A stretch of DNA of 64,000 nt. It comes from Saccharopolyspora galaxeae (GTDB lineage Bacteria; Actinomycetota; Actinomycetes; Mycobacteriales; Pseudonocardiaceae). The first letter of the stretch is position 1; the number at the start of each line of letters is the position of its first letter. A program made the translations under genes and the position numbers. The stretch spans positions 186,001-250,000 of the forward strand of contig NZ_JADDUE010000001.1 of NCBI RefSeq assembly GCF_016526145.1. Reading direction: 5' to 3'. Below are positions 51,572-61,006 of this stretch, piece by piece. The notes beneath the pieces were generated by a model. It saw nothing but the letters and a program-made list of their open reading frames with translations, searched no databases and was not told the origin of the DNA.

Positions 51572-51900
51572 TCGCTCCGGTGGGGGAAAGTCGTTTCCGT
51601 CTTACCAGGTGATCGGTTCCTGCTGCGCGCATCCGACGGGTGAATCCCGGGTGCTGAGCACGCTCCGTCCCTTCCCCCGGGGGGAACCGCCGTACGAGTG
51701 ATCGGCGCTCGAAGCCGGTTCGGCAGCGGCCGCCCGCGCGATCAGCTCCGAGCGGAGTCCGCGCGGCCTGTCGCCCGCCCGGATGAGGCGGCTTCGCAAC
51801 GCGCACACCAGGGCCGATGATCGGCCGGTGGGAGGCTGGTCAAGTCCGCCGAACGTTCGTATATCGGCCACCTTTGTTCACTGAACGGCGCGGCATTAGC
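51572..51900. other. Divergent promoter region between DUF2470 gene and FAH operon
   Basis: About 330 bp. It holds the IdeR box edge on its left and should hold the promoter of the plus-strand fumarylacetoacetase operon on its right. No ORF with coding bias is seen. A lower-GC stretch around 51860-51900 is consistent with a promoter. Confidence 0.4.
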
Positions 51901-52779
51901 GTGTTCGCCGTGTCAAGCGCTGTTGAGCTTCGCGCGCCGGGTCCGCGCGGCATACCGCCCCTGTTCTCCCGACTGGTCGACGACGCCGCGCTGTTCCCAC
52001 CGGGCAGCGCGCCGGCCCCGGAGGCGGTGTCCGCCCACCTCGCCGCCCGCGGCGGGCAATACAGCGGGCTGCTCGGTCCGATGCTGTGCCAGGCGTCCCG
52101 GCTCGCCGAGCTGATCACCGAGCTCGCCAAGGCCAAGCCCGCCGAACCGGTGCCGCTGTCGCTGGTGTGCGACACCGGCCTCGGCGGCGTGCCGAAATCG
52201 CTGTCGATCATCGAGGGCCGCCAGGAGCTGCTGGCGCTGCGGATGGTGGAGATGCCCGCGCCCTCGGACGTCGACGACATCTGGCTCGAGCGGGTCTCCG
52301 AGTTCGTTCCCGAGGACGTGGTGCGCGTCGTGGAACCCCGCCGCAGCACCGAGGACGGCTGGCTGGACGGGGTCAAGCGGGTCGCCGAGCACGGCTGCTG
52401 GCCGAAGCTGCGCTGCGGCGGGCCGACCTCCGAGTCGGTGCCGCCGGTCGACGTCGTGGCCGACTTCCTGGCCACCATCAGCACCCTGTCCGTGCCGTTC
52501 AAGACCACCGCGGGCATCCGCTCGGCGGTCCGCGGCGAAGACCCCGACAACGGGTACGTGCGGCACGGGTTCCTGAACATGCTGGTCGCCACCGCGCGCT
52601 GCCTGTCCGGCAAGGACGTGCGAGATGCGCTGGCCAGCACCGACGCGGAGGCGCTCGCGGAGGAGGCGAACTCGCTGTCCGACGAGGCCGCCACCGCGGT
52701 GCGCGACGTGTTCTCCTCCTACGGCTCCGACTCGCTGACCGACCCGGCGACCGACCTGGAAGGGCTGGGGCTGTTGTGA
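51901..52779 (+). CDS. Conserved hypothetical protein of the FAH operon
   Basis: A 292-residue protein with no family I can name. A TIM-barrel-like alternation of strands and helices is visible (VPLSLVCDTGLGG, LALRMVEMPAP, WPKLRCGGPTSE, VPFKTTAGIRSAVRGEDP). The motif RCGGPTSESVPPVDVV and the following FKTTAG look catalytic or ligand-binding. Start could be GTG 51901 or 51910. The stop overlaps the fumarylacetoacetase start (GTGA), so it probably works in the same catabolic route (tyrosine/homogentisate or a related aromatic). Confidence 0.7.
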   Translation: MFAVSSAVELRAPGPRGIPPLFSRLVDDAALFPPGSAPAPEAVSAHLAARGGQYSGLLGPMLCQASRLAELITELAKAKPAEPVPLSLVCDTGLGGVPKSLSIIEGRQELLALRMVEMPAPSDVDDIWLERVSEFVPEDVVRVVEPRRSTEDGWLDGVKRVAEHGCWPKLRCGGPTSESVPPVDVVADFLATISTLSVPFKTTAGIRSAVRGEDPDNGYVRHGFLNMLVATARCLSGKDVRDALASTDAEALAEEANSLSDEAATAVRDVFSSYGSDSLTDPATDLEGLGLL

Positions 52780-53981
52780 CCTGGATCGAGGATCCCGAGT
52801 TCGCCGCGGACAAGCCGTTCGGGCCGCAGACGCTGCCCTACGGCGTGCTGGTCACCTCCAGCGGTCCGGTGATCTGCGCGCGCGTCGGCAAGCACGCCTT
52901 GCCGCTGCGCGGGATCGCCGACTCGCTCGGACCGCGGCTGGCCGAGCTGGTCAGCGCGAACTCGCTGGATCCGCTGCTGGCCGCGGGCCACCAGCGGTGG
53001 CGGGAGCTGCGGGAACGGCTCACCGAGCTGGTCACCGCGGATTCCGCGCCTGCCGGCGCCGGGCTGCTGCGCACCGACTGGCACACGCTGGTGCTGCCGT
53101 TCCGCGTCGGCGACTACGTCGACTTCTACTCGTCGCGGCACCACGCCGAGAACGTCGGGCGCATCTTGCGGCGGGGTTCGCCGGTCCTGCCGGAGAACTG
53201 GACGCACCTGCCGATCGGCTACCACGGCCGCTCCGGCACCGTGCAGGTCTCCGGCACCGACGTGCCGCGGCCCAGCGGGCAGCGGCGCACCAGCGGCGAC
53301 CTGCATCCCGCGTTCGGCCCGACGCGGCGGCTGGACTTCGAAGCCGAGGTCGGGTTCGTCTGCGGCGGGGAACCGGCCGCGCAGGTGGCCACCGCCGACT
53401 TCCCGGCGCACTGCTTCGGGGTGGCGCTGGTCAACGACTGGTCCGCGCGGGACCTGCAAGCTTGGGAGGCGCAGCCGCTCGGGCCGTTCCTGTCGAAGTC
53501 GTTCGCCACCTCCATCGCCGGGTGGATCACGCCGCTGGAGGCCTTCGAGCAGGCCCGCGTTCCGCTGCCGGAACGCGAGCACGGGCTGCACGACTACCTC
53601 CTCGAGATCGACCCGTGGGGCCTGGACCTGGCGCTGGAGGTGCGGTGCAACGACATCCCGCTGTCCCGGCCGCGGTTCGCCGCGATGCACTGGTCGCCCG
53701 CGCAGCAGCTGGCGCACATGACGGTGAACGGCGCGCAGGTGCGGCCGGGCGACCTGTTCGCCTCCGGAACCGTGTCCGGGCCGTCCCGCGAGGAGCGCGG
53801 TTGCCTGCTCGAACTCACCTGGGGCGGGGCGGAACCGATCACCCTCGACGACGGTGAGCAGCGCACCTTCCTGCAGGACGGGGACCGGGTCACGCTCGGC
53901 GGGACCGCGCCGGGGCCGGACGGGTCGGTGGTCGGGCTCAGCGAGGTCACGGGCACCGTGCTGTCCGCGGCCTGGCGGTGA
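52776..53981 (+). CDS. Fumarylacetoacetase
   Basis: A 401-residue enzyme hydrolysing fumarylacetoacetate to fumarate and acetoacetate, the last step of tyrosine breakdown. The N-terminal SH3-like domain (about 1-105) and C-terminal FAH domain are both present. Catalytic His in VDFYSSRHHAENVGRI, metal-binding Asp/Glu in LDFEAEVGFVCG and LVNDWSARDLQAWEAQPLGP, and the conserved FLSKSFATSIAGWITP segment are visible. It lies between the uncharacterised protein above and an IclR regulator below, all overlapping by GTGA. Confidence 0.94.
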   Translation: MTWIEDPEFAADKPFGPQTLPYGVLVTSSGPVICARVGKHALPLRGIADSLGPRLAELVSANSLDPLLAAGHQRWRELRERLTELVTADSAPAGAGLLRTDWHTLVLPFRVGDYVDFYSSRHHAENVGRILRRGSPVLPENWTHLPIGYHGRSGTVQVSGTDVPRPSGQRRTSGDLHPAFGPTRRLDFEAEVGFVCGGEPAAQVATADFPAHCFGVALVNDWSARDLQAWEAQPLGPFLSKSFATSIAGWITPLEAFEQARVPLPEREHGLHDYLLEIDPWGLDLALEVRCNDIPLSRPRFAAMHWSPAQQLAHMTVNGAQVRPGDLFASGTVSGPSREERGCLLELTWGGAEPITLDDGEQRTFLQDGDRVTLGGTAPGPDGSVVGLSEVTGTVLSAAWR

Positions 53982-54688
53982 CGCCGGTGAGCCGCCCGCC
54001 CGTGCCCGAGCCTGCGCGCGCACCCCGCTCGCAGGTGCCGCGCGAAGCCCCGGCCGCGCCGAAGGAGACTTCGCTGACGCTGGAGCGCGGCCTGAACCTG
54101 CTGCAGGCGGTGGCCGACGCGGAAGGTTCGGCACCGACCATCAGCGATCTCGCGCACGCCGCCGGGGTCAGCAGGGCCGCGGTGTACCGGCTGCTCGGGC
54201 CGTTGCAGAGCCGCGGCCTGGTGCGCCGGGAAGGGACCCGGGTGCGGCTCGGGCTCGGCGTGCTGTGGCTGGCCGGGAGGGTGCTGCCGCAGCTGCGGTT
54301 CGCTTCGCTGCCCGCGCTGCGCGGACTGGCCGAGCGGGTCGGCGCGACCGCGCACCTGACCGTCGCCGACGGCGGGGACGCGCAGGCGGTCGCGGTGGTC
54401 GAACCGTCGTGGACGAGTTGCCACGTGTCCTACCGGGTGGGGACGCGGCACCCGGTGCAGCGCGGCGCGGCCGGGCGAGCGGTGGATCTGCCCGCGGGCG
54501 GGCCGCGGTGGGTCGCCGCGAGCGGGGAACCGCACGCCGGGACGTCCGGCGTGGCCGCACCGGTTCGCGGGGTGCCGGGATTGCGGGCGAGCGTCGGCGT
54601 CCTGTCGCTCGAATCGCTGCCCGCCGACGAGGAGATCGGGCCGCTGGTCTTCGACACCGCGCAAGCGGTGGCCGACGCGCTGCGCTGA
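53978..54688 (+). CDS. IclR-family transcriptional regulator
   Basis: A 236-residue regulator. The winged helix-turn-helix occupies about residues 30-90 (LERGLNLLQAVADAEGS, ISDLAHAAGVSRAAVYRLLG, LVRREGTRVRLGLGVLWLAG). The effector domain follows but is shorter than usual, with VTHLT-like AHLTVADGGDAQAVAVVEP. As the last gene of the fumarylacetoacetase operon, it likely controls that operon in response to an aromatic-pathway intermediate. Overlaps the FAH stop by GTGA. Confidence 0.88.
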   Translation: MTPVSRPPVPEPARAPRSQVPREAPAAPKETSLTLERGLNLLQAVADAEGSAPTISDLAHAAGVSRAAVYRLLGPLQSRGLVRREGTRVRLGLGVLWLAGRVLPQLRFASLPALRGLAERVGATAHLTVADGGDAQAVAVVEPSWTSCHVSYRVGTRHPVQRGAAGRAVDLPAGGPRWVAASGEPHAGTSGVAAPVRGVPGLRASVGVLSLESLPADEEIGPLVFDTAQAVADALR

Positions 54689-54805
54689 GCGGCCGCCGAA
54701 TTCGTTCCATTCCGTATTTCGCCTTTTCGTTCCGGCAGGCTCGGCGGAGAAGGGTTCCGCGCGGCGCGGGTTATTGGTAGAAAAGAGTGGCCCGAGCCAC
54801 CTGCC

Positions 54806-54864
54806 AGGACCAAAGTCCCGGGTGGTGCCGGACCAAAAGTCCCTTCGTGCAGGACGCCCGTCCC
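54806..54864 (+). promoter_or_regulatory. Three GGAC-N4/5-GTCC dyads upstream of cydA (DevR/DosR-like)
   Basis: AGGACCAAAGTCCC (54806-54819), GGACCAAAAGTCCC (54830-54843) and AGGACGCCCGTCCC (54851-54864) share a GGAC-spacer-GTCCC dyad. The first matches the DevR/DosR core GGGACTWWAGTCCC at about 12 of 14 positions. All lie 37-95 bp before the cydA start. They suggest hypoxia or redox control of the cytochrome bd oxidase operon. Confidence 0.6.
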
Positions 54865-54900
54865 TGATCGGGCCGATTCCGGCGGCGGCAGACTGGCCGC

Positions 54901-56400
54901 GTGGACCTCCTCGACATCGCCCGCTGGCAATTCGGGATCACGACCGTCTACCACTTCCTGATGGTTCCGCTGACCATCGGGCTTTCGCTGCTGGTCGCCG
55001 GAATGCAGACGGCTTGGGTGCGCACCGGGAAGCAGCGCTACCTGCGGATGACCCGGTTCTGGGGCAAGTTGATGATGATCAACTTCGCGATGGGCGTGGT
55101 CACCGGGATCGTGCAGGAGTTCCAGTTCGGCATGGCCTGGAGCGAGTACTCGCGGTTCGTCGGCGACGTGTTCGGCGCCCCGCTGGCCATGGAGGGCCTG
55201 GTCGCGTTCTTCGTCGAATCCACCTTCCTGGGGCTGTGGATCTTCGGTTGGGACCGGCTGCCGAAGCGCGTGCACCTCGCGTGCGCCTGGGCGTTCTCGC
55301 TGGCCACGGCCGCGTCGGCGTACTTCATCCTGGCGGCGAACTCGTGGATGCAGCACCCGGTCGGCATCGAGTTCGCCGACGGGCGCCCGCGACTGAACTC
55401 GATCTGGGCGGTGCTGGGCAACAACACCGTGCTGGCCGCGTTCCCGCACACCATCTTCGGCTGCTTCGCGGTGGCCGGTTCGTTCCTGATCGGCATCGCC
55501 GCCTACAAGATCGCCAAGCACCACCGGAACTCGGACCCGGACGACGAGGACCGCAAGCTCTGGCACGTCTCGATGCGGCTGGGCGCATGGGTCGGCGTGA
55601 TCGCGTTCGCCGGGCTCGCGCTGTCCGGCGATGTGCAGGGCAAGCTGATGTTCGAGCAGCAGCCGATGAAGATGGCTTCGGCCGAGGCGCTGTGCCACAC
55701 CGAGCAGCCCGCCAGCTTCTCGATCTTCGCCTACGGCGACGTGGGGCAGCCGAACTGCGAGGACGTCAAGAGCTTCACCGTGCCCTACATCCTGTCGTAC
55801 CTGGCCAACGGCGACTTCAGCAGCGAGGTCAAGGGCATCCAGCAGCTGGTGCCGGAATACCAGGCCAAGTACGGCACGCACCTGCCGGACGATCCGCGGA
55901 TGGGGCAGTACGCCGGGGCGCCGATCGACTACGTGCCGAACCTGCCGGCCACTTACTGGGGATTCCGGTTCATGATCGGCTTCGGGGCGATGGCCGCGCT
56001 CGGTTCGGTCGCGGTGCTGTGGCTGACCCGCAAGAACCGGTTCCCGAAGGGACGCTGGTGGGCGCCGCTGGCCGTGGCCAGCATCGCGACGCCGTTCCTG
56101 GGCAACGCGTTCGGCTGGATCTTTACCGAGCTCGGCCGCCAGCCGTTCGTGGTGGCGCCGAACCCCACTCCGTCCGGTGTGGACGGAGTGTGGATGTACA
56201 CCGCGCAGGCGGTCTCCTCCGGGGTGTCGCCGGGCGAGATGCTGACCTCGCTGATCGCGCTGACCAGCATCTACGGCGTGCTGGCCGTGGTGGAGATCTT
56301 CCTGATCGTGCGCTACGTCCGGGCCGGGGTGGACGCCGCGATGCCGCACGAGCCGTCCGAGGACGACAAGTCCGACGACACCCTGTCGTTCGCGTACTGA
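54901..56400 (+). CDS. cydA: Cytochrome bd oxidase subunit I
   Basis: A 499-residue membrane subunit with about nine helices. His18 (in TTVYHFLMVPLTIG) is the heme b595 ligand; His and Met ligands for heme b558 are in later helices. The conserved GRQP motif occurs as ELGRQPFVVAP. The Q loop between helices 6 and 7 is of the short type, as in actinobacteria. Together with CydB it oxidises menaquinol and reduces oxygen at high affinity. The GTG at 54901 matches family N-termini; the region before it carries DevR-like dyads. Confidence 0.96.
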   Translation: MDLLDIARWQFGITTVYHFLMVPLTIGLSLLVAGMQTAWVRTGKQRYLRMTRFWGKLMMINFAMGVVTGIVQEFQFGMAWSEYSRFVGDVFGAPLAMEGLVAFFVESTFLGLWIFGWDRLPKRVHLACAWAFSLATAASAYFILAANSWMQHPVGIEFADGRPRLNSIWAVLGNNTVLAAFPHTIFGCFAVAGSFLIGIAAYKIAKHHRNSDPDDEDRKLWHVSMRLGAWVGVIAFAGLALSGDVQGKLMFEQQPMKMASAEALCHTEQPASFSIFAYGDVGQPNCEDVKSFTVPYILSYLANGDFSSEVKGIQQLVPEYQAKYGTHLPDDPRMGQYAGAPIDYVPNLPATYWGFRFMIGFGAMAALGSVAVLWLTRKNRFPKGRWWAPLAVASIATPFLGNAFGWIFTELGRQPFVVAPNPTPSGVDGVWMYTAQAVSSGVSPGEMLTSLIALTSIYGVLAVVEIFLIVRYVRAGVDAAMPHEPSEDDKSDDTLSFAY

Positions 56401-56416
56401 CCGGAGTGGATGAGTG

Positions 56417-57424
56417 ATGGACCTGCCCACGTTCTGGTTCGCCCTGATCGCCGTGCTGTGGCTGGGCTACCTGTTCCTGGAGGGCTTCGACTTCGGCGTC
56501 GGGATGCTGCTGCCGATCCTGGGCCGCGAGGAGCGGGAACGCCGGGTGCTGATCAACACGATCGGCCCGGTCTGGGACGGCAACGAGGTCTGGCTGATCG
56601 TGGCGGGCGGGGCGACGTTCGCCGCGTTCCCCGGCTGGTACGCCTCGCTGTTCAGCGCCGCATATCTGCCGCTGCTGTTGCTGCTGCTGGCGCTGATCGG
56701 GCGCGGGGTGGCGTTCGAGTACCGCGGCAAGGTGGACACGGCGCGGTGGCGGCGCAGCTGGGACACCGTGATCGTGCTGGCCTCGTGGATCTCGCCGATG
56801 ATGGTCGGGCTGATCTTGTCGGCCAGCGTGTTCGGCCTGCCGCTGGATGCCAACGGCGATCGGGTCGGTGGGCCGCTGGGCATCCTGACCACGTCGAACG
56901 TGCTCGGTGCGCTGGCGGTGTGGGGGTTCTCGTTCCTGCACGGGGCGGCGTTCCTGTCGTTGAAGACCGCCGGTGAGGTGCGGGAGCGGGCGCGGGCCTT
57001 CGCGCTGCGCTTCGGTGTGCCGCTGCTGCTGCCGGTGGTCCTGCTGGTGCTGGTCGCGCAGTTCGCGGCGGGTTCCGCGTGGACGTGGGTTCCGCTGGTC
57101 GTCGCGCTGGTGGCGGCGTTGGCCGGGCTGGTGCGGATGTACTCGTGGCGGGACGGGCAGGCGTTCGCACTGCAGGGCGTCGCGCTCGCGGGCGTGGTGG
57201 TGACGTTGTTCGGTGCGCTGTGGCCCGACGTGCTCCCGTCCACTTTGGACCCGGAGTGGTCGTTGTCGGTCGCGGACACCGCATCGAGCCCGTACACGCT
57301 CACCGTGATGACCTGGGTCGCCGCGTTCGGCACGCCGGCCGTGCTGGTCTACCAGGGCTGGACTTACTGGGTGTTCCGCAAGCGCATCGGCGCCCACCAC
57401 ATCCCGCCGGTGCACGCGCCGTGA
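56417..57424 (+). CDS. cydB: Cytochrome bd oxidase subunit II
   Basis: A 335-residue membrane subunit with eight helices. The start MDLPTFWFALIAVLWLGYLF and the following EGFDFGVGMLLPILGREERE are diagnostic, as is TIGPVWDGNEVWLIVAGG. It supports subunit I structurally and binds no catalytic heme itself. ATG 56417 has GGAG ten bases upstream; GTG 56414 is three bases earlier. It lies 16 bp after cydA and overlaps cydDC as GTGA. Confidence 0.96.
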   Translation: MDLPTFWFALIAVLWLGYLFLEGFDFGVGMLLPILGREERERRVLINTIGPVWDGNEVWLIVAGGATFAAFPGWYASLFSAAYLPLLLLLLALIGRGVAFEYRGKVDTARWRRSWDTVIVLASWISPMMVGLILSASVFGLPLDANGDRVGGPLGILTTSNVLGALAVWGFSFLHGAAFLSLKTAGEVRERARAFALRFGVPLLLPVVLLVLVAQFAAGSAWTWVPLVVALVAALAGLVRMYSWRDGQAFALQGVALAGVVVTLFGALWPDVLPSTLDPEWSLSVADTASSPYTLTVMTWVAAFGTPAVLVYQGWTYWVFRKRIGAHHIPPVHAP

Positions 57425-60400
57425 GCGGGCCGCTGGGCGCGCTGCCCCGGCTGTCCGGTTCCGCCCGGCGAGCCCTGGTGGCGGGCGGTTCGCTGGCGGT
57501 GGGCAACGCCGCCGCGCTGGTGGTGCAAGCCTGGGCGCTCGCGAGTGCGCTGTCCGATGTGGTGGCGCATGGCGTCGGTGGCGCCGCGATCAGCGACCGG
57601 CTCGGTGTGCTGGCAGGCGCGATCGTCGCGCGTGCCGTTCTGGGTTGGGCGACCGAGGCGGTTTCCGCGCGGGCCGCGGCCGGGGCCAAGGAGGAGCTGC
57701 GGGCGCGGCTGGTCGACGTGGCGCTGCGCCGCGGTCCGGAGTGGATCCAGCGGCGCGGTCCCGCGGAGCTGACCGCGCTGGCCACCAAGGGGCTCGACGC
57801 GCTCGACGCCTACTTCACGAAGTACTTGCCCGCGCTGGTCACCGCGTCCGTCGTGCCGCTGCTGGTGGGGGCGTCGATCCTGTACGCCGATCCGCCTTCG
57901 GCGCTGGCGATCGTGATCACGGTGCCGTTGATCCCGCTGTTCGCGTGGCTGGTCGGGCGGTTCACCGAGCAGCGGACCGCGCGGGCCACCGAGTCGATGC
58001 AGCGGCTTTCCGGGCAGTTGCACGAGTTGGTGCGCGCGCTGCCGGTGCTCAGCGCGTTCGGGCGGGCCCGGGCGCAGCGCGAGGTGGTGCGCCGGGTCAG
58101 CGACCGGCATCGCACCAGCACGGTCGCCACGTTGCGGATCGCGTTCCTGTCCGCGCTGGTGCTGGAGCTGGCGTCGTCGCTGTCGGTGGCGCTGGTCGCG
58201 GTCGGCATCGGGTTGCGGCTGGTATCCGGTGAGCTCGACCTGGCCACCGGGCTGCTGGTGCTGGTGCTCGCGCCGGAGTGCTACCTGCCGCTGCGGGCCG
58301 CTGGTGCGGCGCACCACGCCAGCGAGGACGGTGTCGAAGCGGTGCGGCGGGTCGACGAGATCGTCTCCGCGGCCGAGGACGAACGTGCCGGGACGGCGCA
58401 GGTGCCGACCTCCGGGTCGCTGCGGGTGCGCGATCTCGCCGTGGCGCGGCGCGGTGGCCGGGCACCGGACGGGCTCAGCTGCACCGCAGAGCCGGGGCGG
58501 GTGCTGCGGCTGGAAGGGTTCGACGGCATCGGCCCCAGCGGCAGCGGTAAGTCCACGACGTTCTCGGTGCTGCTCGGGTTCATCCGGCCGGAGCGCGGCG
58601 CGGTGACCTACGGGGGCGCGGACATCGCGGAGTTCGATCCCGCGCAATGGCGCAGGAACCTCGCGTGGGTGCCGCAGCGGCCGGTGTTCACCGGCGGAAC
58701 TGTCGCCGACGAGCTCGAGCTCGCGGTGACCGATCAGCCCGCGGGCACCGCTGCGGCGATCCCGGTCGCGCTGCGGGAAGTCGCCGCGGCGCACCTGCAC
58801 GATCGCCGCGTCGACGGACTGTCCACAGGGGAGCGCCAGCGGGTCGCGGTGGCGCGCGCGTTGCTGCGGCTCGAAGGCGATGCGCGCGTGCTGCTGCTGG
58901 ACGAACCCACCGCGCACCTCGATCAGGCCACTGCGCACAAAGTCGACAAAGCCATTAAGCGCGTTGCCGACCGCGGTGTGACGGTGGTGCTCGCCAGCCA
59001 CCGGCCGGACGCGGTACCCGCCGAACCCGAGGCCGCGCACGCCGCGGAACCTGCGGAAGTGCCCGGTTTGGAGCCGGCGCGCGGGCGGCTGCGCGAGCTG
59101 ATCACGCCGCGCACCCTGGCCGGAGTCGTGTTCGGCGCGTTGTCGCTGATGGCGGGGTTGGCGCTGACCGCGGCCTCCGCGTGGCTGATCGCTCGGGCGT
59201 CCCAGCAGCCACCGATCCTCACGCTGTCCGTGGCCGTCGTCGGAGTGCGCACGTTCGCGCTCTCGCGCGCCGCGCTGCGCTACGTCGAGCGCCTCTGCAC
59301 GCACGACGCGGCGTTCCGCCTCTCCGGCGTGCTGCGGCTGCGCCTGTGGGACGCGCTGGTGCGCCTGGGCCCGGCGCGCTCCGCCGCGCTCCGCCGCGGC
59401 GACGGCGCCGCGCGCCTCGTCGACGACGTCGACTCGGTGCGCGACCTGGTGCCGCGGGTCCTCCTCCCACCGCTGATCGCGGTGCTCGTCGCCGCGGCGG
59501 CGGTCGCCGTGCAGTCCGTCGTGTTGCCCGCAGCAGGCGCACTGCTCGCCGCCGCGCTGCTGCTCGCCGCCTTCGGCGGCTGCGCTGCCGCGCTGTTCGC
59601 GGAGCGGCGCGCGAGCGCCGCGGTGGCCGATGGCCGTCGCCGCATCGCGGCTCGGCTGCTGGCGCTGCTGGACGGCGCGGGTGAGCTGATCGCGTTCGGT
59701 GCGCACGCCGATCGGCGTGCGGAGCTGGCGGATGTCGATGCGCGGCTGGCCGCTCGCGCGCGCCGCGCGGCCTTCGGCGCTGGTGCGGCCACGGCGGTGC
59801 AGGTGCTCGCGGTGGGCATCGCGGTGCTGGGTGGCGCGTGGTTCGCGGCTCAGGCGGTGGCCGCCGGACGGCTCGCGCCGGAGCTGGCGCCGTTGCTGGC
59901 GCTGGTGCCGCTCGCCGCGGCGGAGGCGGTGGCGGAGTTGCCCGCCGCGGTGCAGCAGTGGCGGAATCTGCGCTCCGCGCACGATCGAGTCGCTCCGCTG
60001 CTCGGGGCCGCACCGGCATCGAGTCACGAGTCCGAAGTGGACACGGCCGCCGAGCGCGCGGAGAACGGCGACATCGAGCTCCGCGACGTCGATGTCCGCT
60101 GGCCTGGTGCCCCCGCGGCCGCGCTGCACGGCGCCACGGTTCGGATCCCGGCGGGCGCGCACGTCGCGATCCTCGGGCCGTCCGGAAGCGGCAAGTCGAC
60201 ATTTTTGGCTCTGCTGCTGGGGATGCTGCCGGTGGAACGCGGCGAAGCGCGCGTGCCGCAGCGGTTCGCCTGGTGCCCGCAGGAACCTGGCCTGGTGGCC
60301 ACCACGGTCCGGGAGAACCTGCGGATGGCCGCGCCCGAGGCCGATGACCAGCGGCTGGCCGAGGCGCTGCTGCTGGCCGGGTTGCCGGACTGGGGCGAGC

Positions 60401-60699
60401 GGCTGGGCGAGTTCGTCGGCTCCGGAGGCACCGCGCTGTCCGGTGGTGAGGCGCAGCGGCTCGCCCTGGCTCGCGCTTTGCTCGGCGAGGGGCCGCTGCT
60501 GCTGGACGAACCGACCGCGCACCTCGACGTCCCGACCTCGGACGCACTGCTGCGGCGCCTGCACGGCGACGCCGCCGGACGAACCGTGCTGCACGTGACG
60601 CACCGCCCCGCGGAGACCGAGCACGCCGACATGGTCCTGCGCATCCGCGACGGCCTGCTCACCGTTGCCCGCGACGACGCGCTCGAAGTCCGACCGTGA
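57421..60699 (+). CDS. cydDC: CydDC fused thiol-reductant ABC exporter
   Basis: A 1092-residue fusion of the two half-transporters normally encoded as cydD and cydC. The first half has a transmembrane domain (about 1-330) and ATPase with GPSGSGKSTTF, LSTGERQRVAVARAL and VLLLDEPTAHLD; the second repeats this plan (about 560-1090) with GPSGSGKSTFLALLLG, LSGGEAQRLALARAL and LLLDEPTAHLD. CydDC exports cysteine/glutathione-like thiols or heme-related reductant needed for assembly of cytochrome bd. The GTG overlaps the cydB stop. Such fusions are common in actinobacteria. Confidence 0.95.
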   Translation: MSGPLGALPRLSGSARRALVAGGSLAVGNAAALVVQAWALASALSDVVAHGVGGAAISDRLGVLAGAIVARAVLGWATEAVSARAAAGAKEELRARLVDVALRRGPEWIQRRGPAELTALATKGLDALDAYFTKYLPALVTASVVPLLVGASILYADPPSALAIVITVPLIPLFAWLVGRFTEQRTARATESMQRLSGQLHELVRALPVLSAFGRARAQREVVRRVSDRHRTSTVATLRIAFLSALVLELASSLSVALVAVGIGLRLVSGELDLATGLLVLVLAPECYLPLRAAGAAHHASEDGVEAVRRVDEIVSAAEDERAGTAQVPTSGSLRVRDLAVARRGGRAPDGLSCTAEPGRVLRLEGFDGIGPSGSGKSTTFSVLLGFIRPERGAVTYGGADIAEFDPAQWRRNLAWVPQRPVFTGGTVADELELAVTDQPAGTAAAIPVALREVAAAHLHDRRVDGLSTGERQRVAVARALLRLEGDARVLLLDEPTAHLDQATAHKVDKAIKRVADRGVTVVLASHRPDAVPAEPEAAHAAEPAEVPGLEPARGRLRELITPRTLAGVVFGALSLMAGLALTAASAWLIARASQQPPILTLSVAVVGVRTFALSRAALRYVERLCTHDAAFRLSGVLRLRLWDALVRLGPARSAALRRGDGAARLVDDVDSVRDLVPRVLLPPLIAVLVAAAAVAVQSVVLPAAGALLAAALLLAAFGGCAAALFAERRASAAVADGRRRIAARLLALLDGAGELIAFGAHADRRAELADVDARLAARARRAAFGAGAATAVQVLAVGIAVLGGAWFAAQAVAAGRLAPELAPLLALVPLAAAEAVAELPAAVQQWRNLRSAHDRVAPLLGAAPASSHESEVDTAAERAENGDIELRDVDVRWPGAPAAALHGATVRIPAGAHVAILGPSGSGKSTFLALLLGMLPVERGEARVPQRFAWCPQEPGLVATTVRENLRMAAPEADDQRLAEALLLAGLPDWGERLGEFVGSGGTALSGGEAQRLALARALLGEGPLLLDEPTAHLDVPTSDALLRRLHGDAAGRTVLHVTHRPAETEHADMVLRIRDGLLTVARDDALEVRP

Positions 60700-60984
60700 A
60701 CCGCCCCGGCGCGGGTGAACGGCCGGTGCGTCCCGGTAGGCCGGTCGAAAAGTCCGTTCGCTCCAGCACGATTTCGAGTGAACGGCCTGTTCTTCTCACC
60801 GGGGTTCGCTGACGTGTGGCAATGCCGTTCACGGCTGCTCTGACCTGCGCCAATGTTGCTTGTTAGTGCGTATTGGTTTGGGGTGGTTCGTGACGTTTCA
60901 CGGCCTGGTGACGGCCTGGCCGGGGCCCGGCTGAGGGCTGCTTGTAGGGGCGGCCTCGCGCACCCTGACCGAGCGGCGGGGCCA
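60700..60984. other. Intergenic region after cydDC
   Basis: About 285 bp with no gene I can support. Base composition begins to fall near 60840-60890. It marks the boundary between the cyd operon and the atypical right-hand segment. Confidence 0.5.
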
Positions 60985-61005
60985 CCCTCTCCTTAACGGA
61001 GGGGG
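60985..61005 (-). terminator. Hairpin after the zinc-ribbon gene
   Basis: 8-bp stem with one G-U pair (60985-60992 with 60998-61005) and a 5-nt loop, directly after the stop of the minus-strand small gene. Confidence 0.65.
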
Positions 61006-61006
61006 A

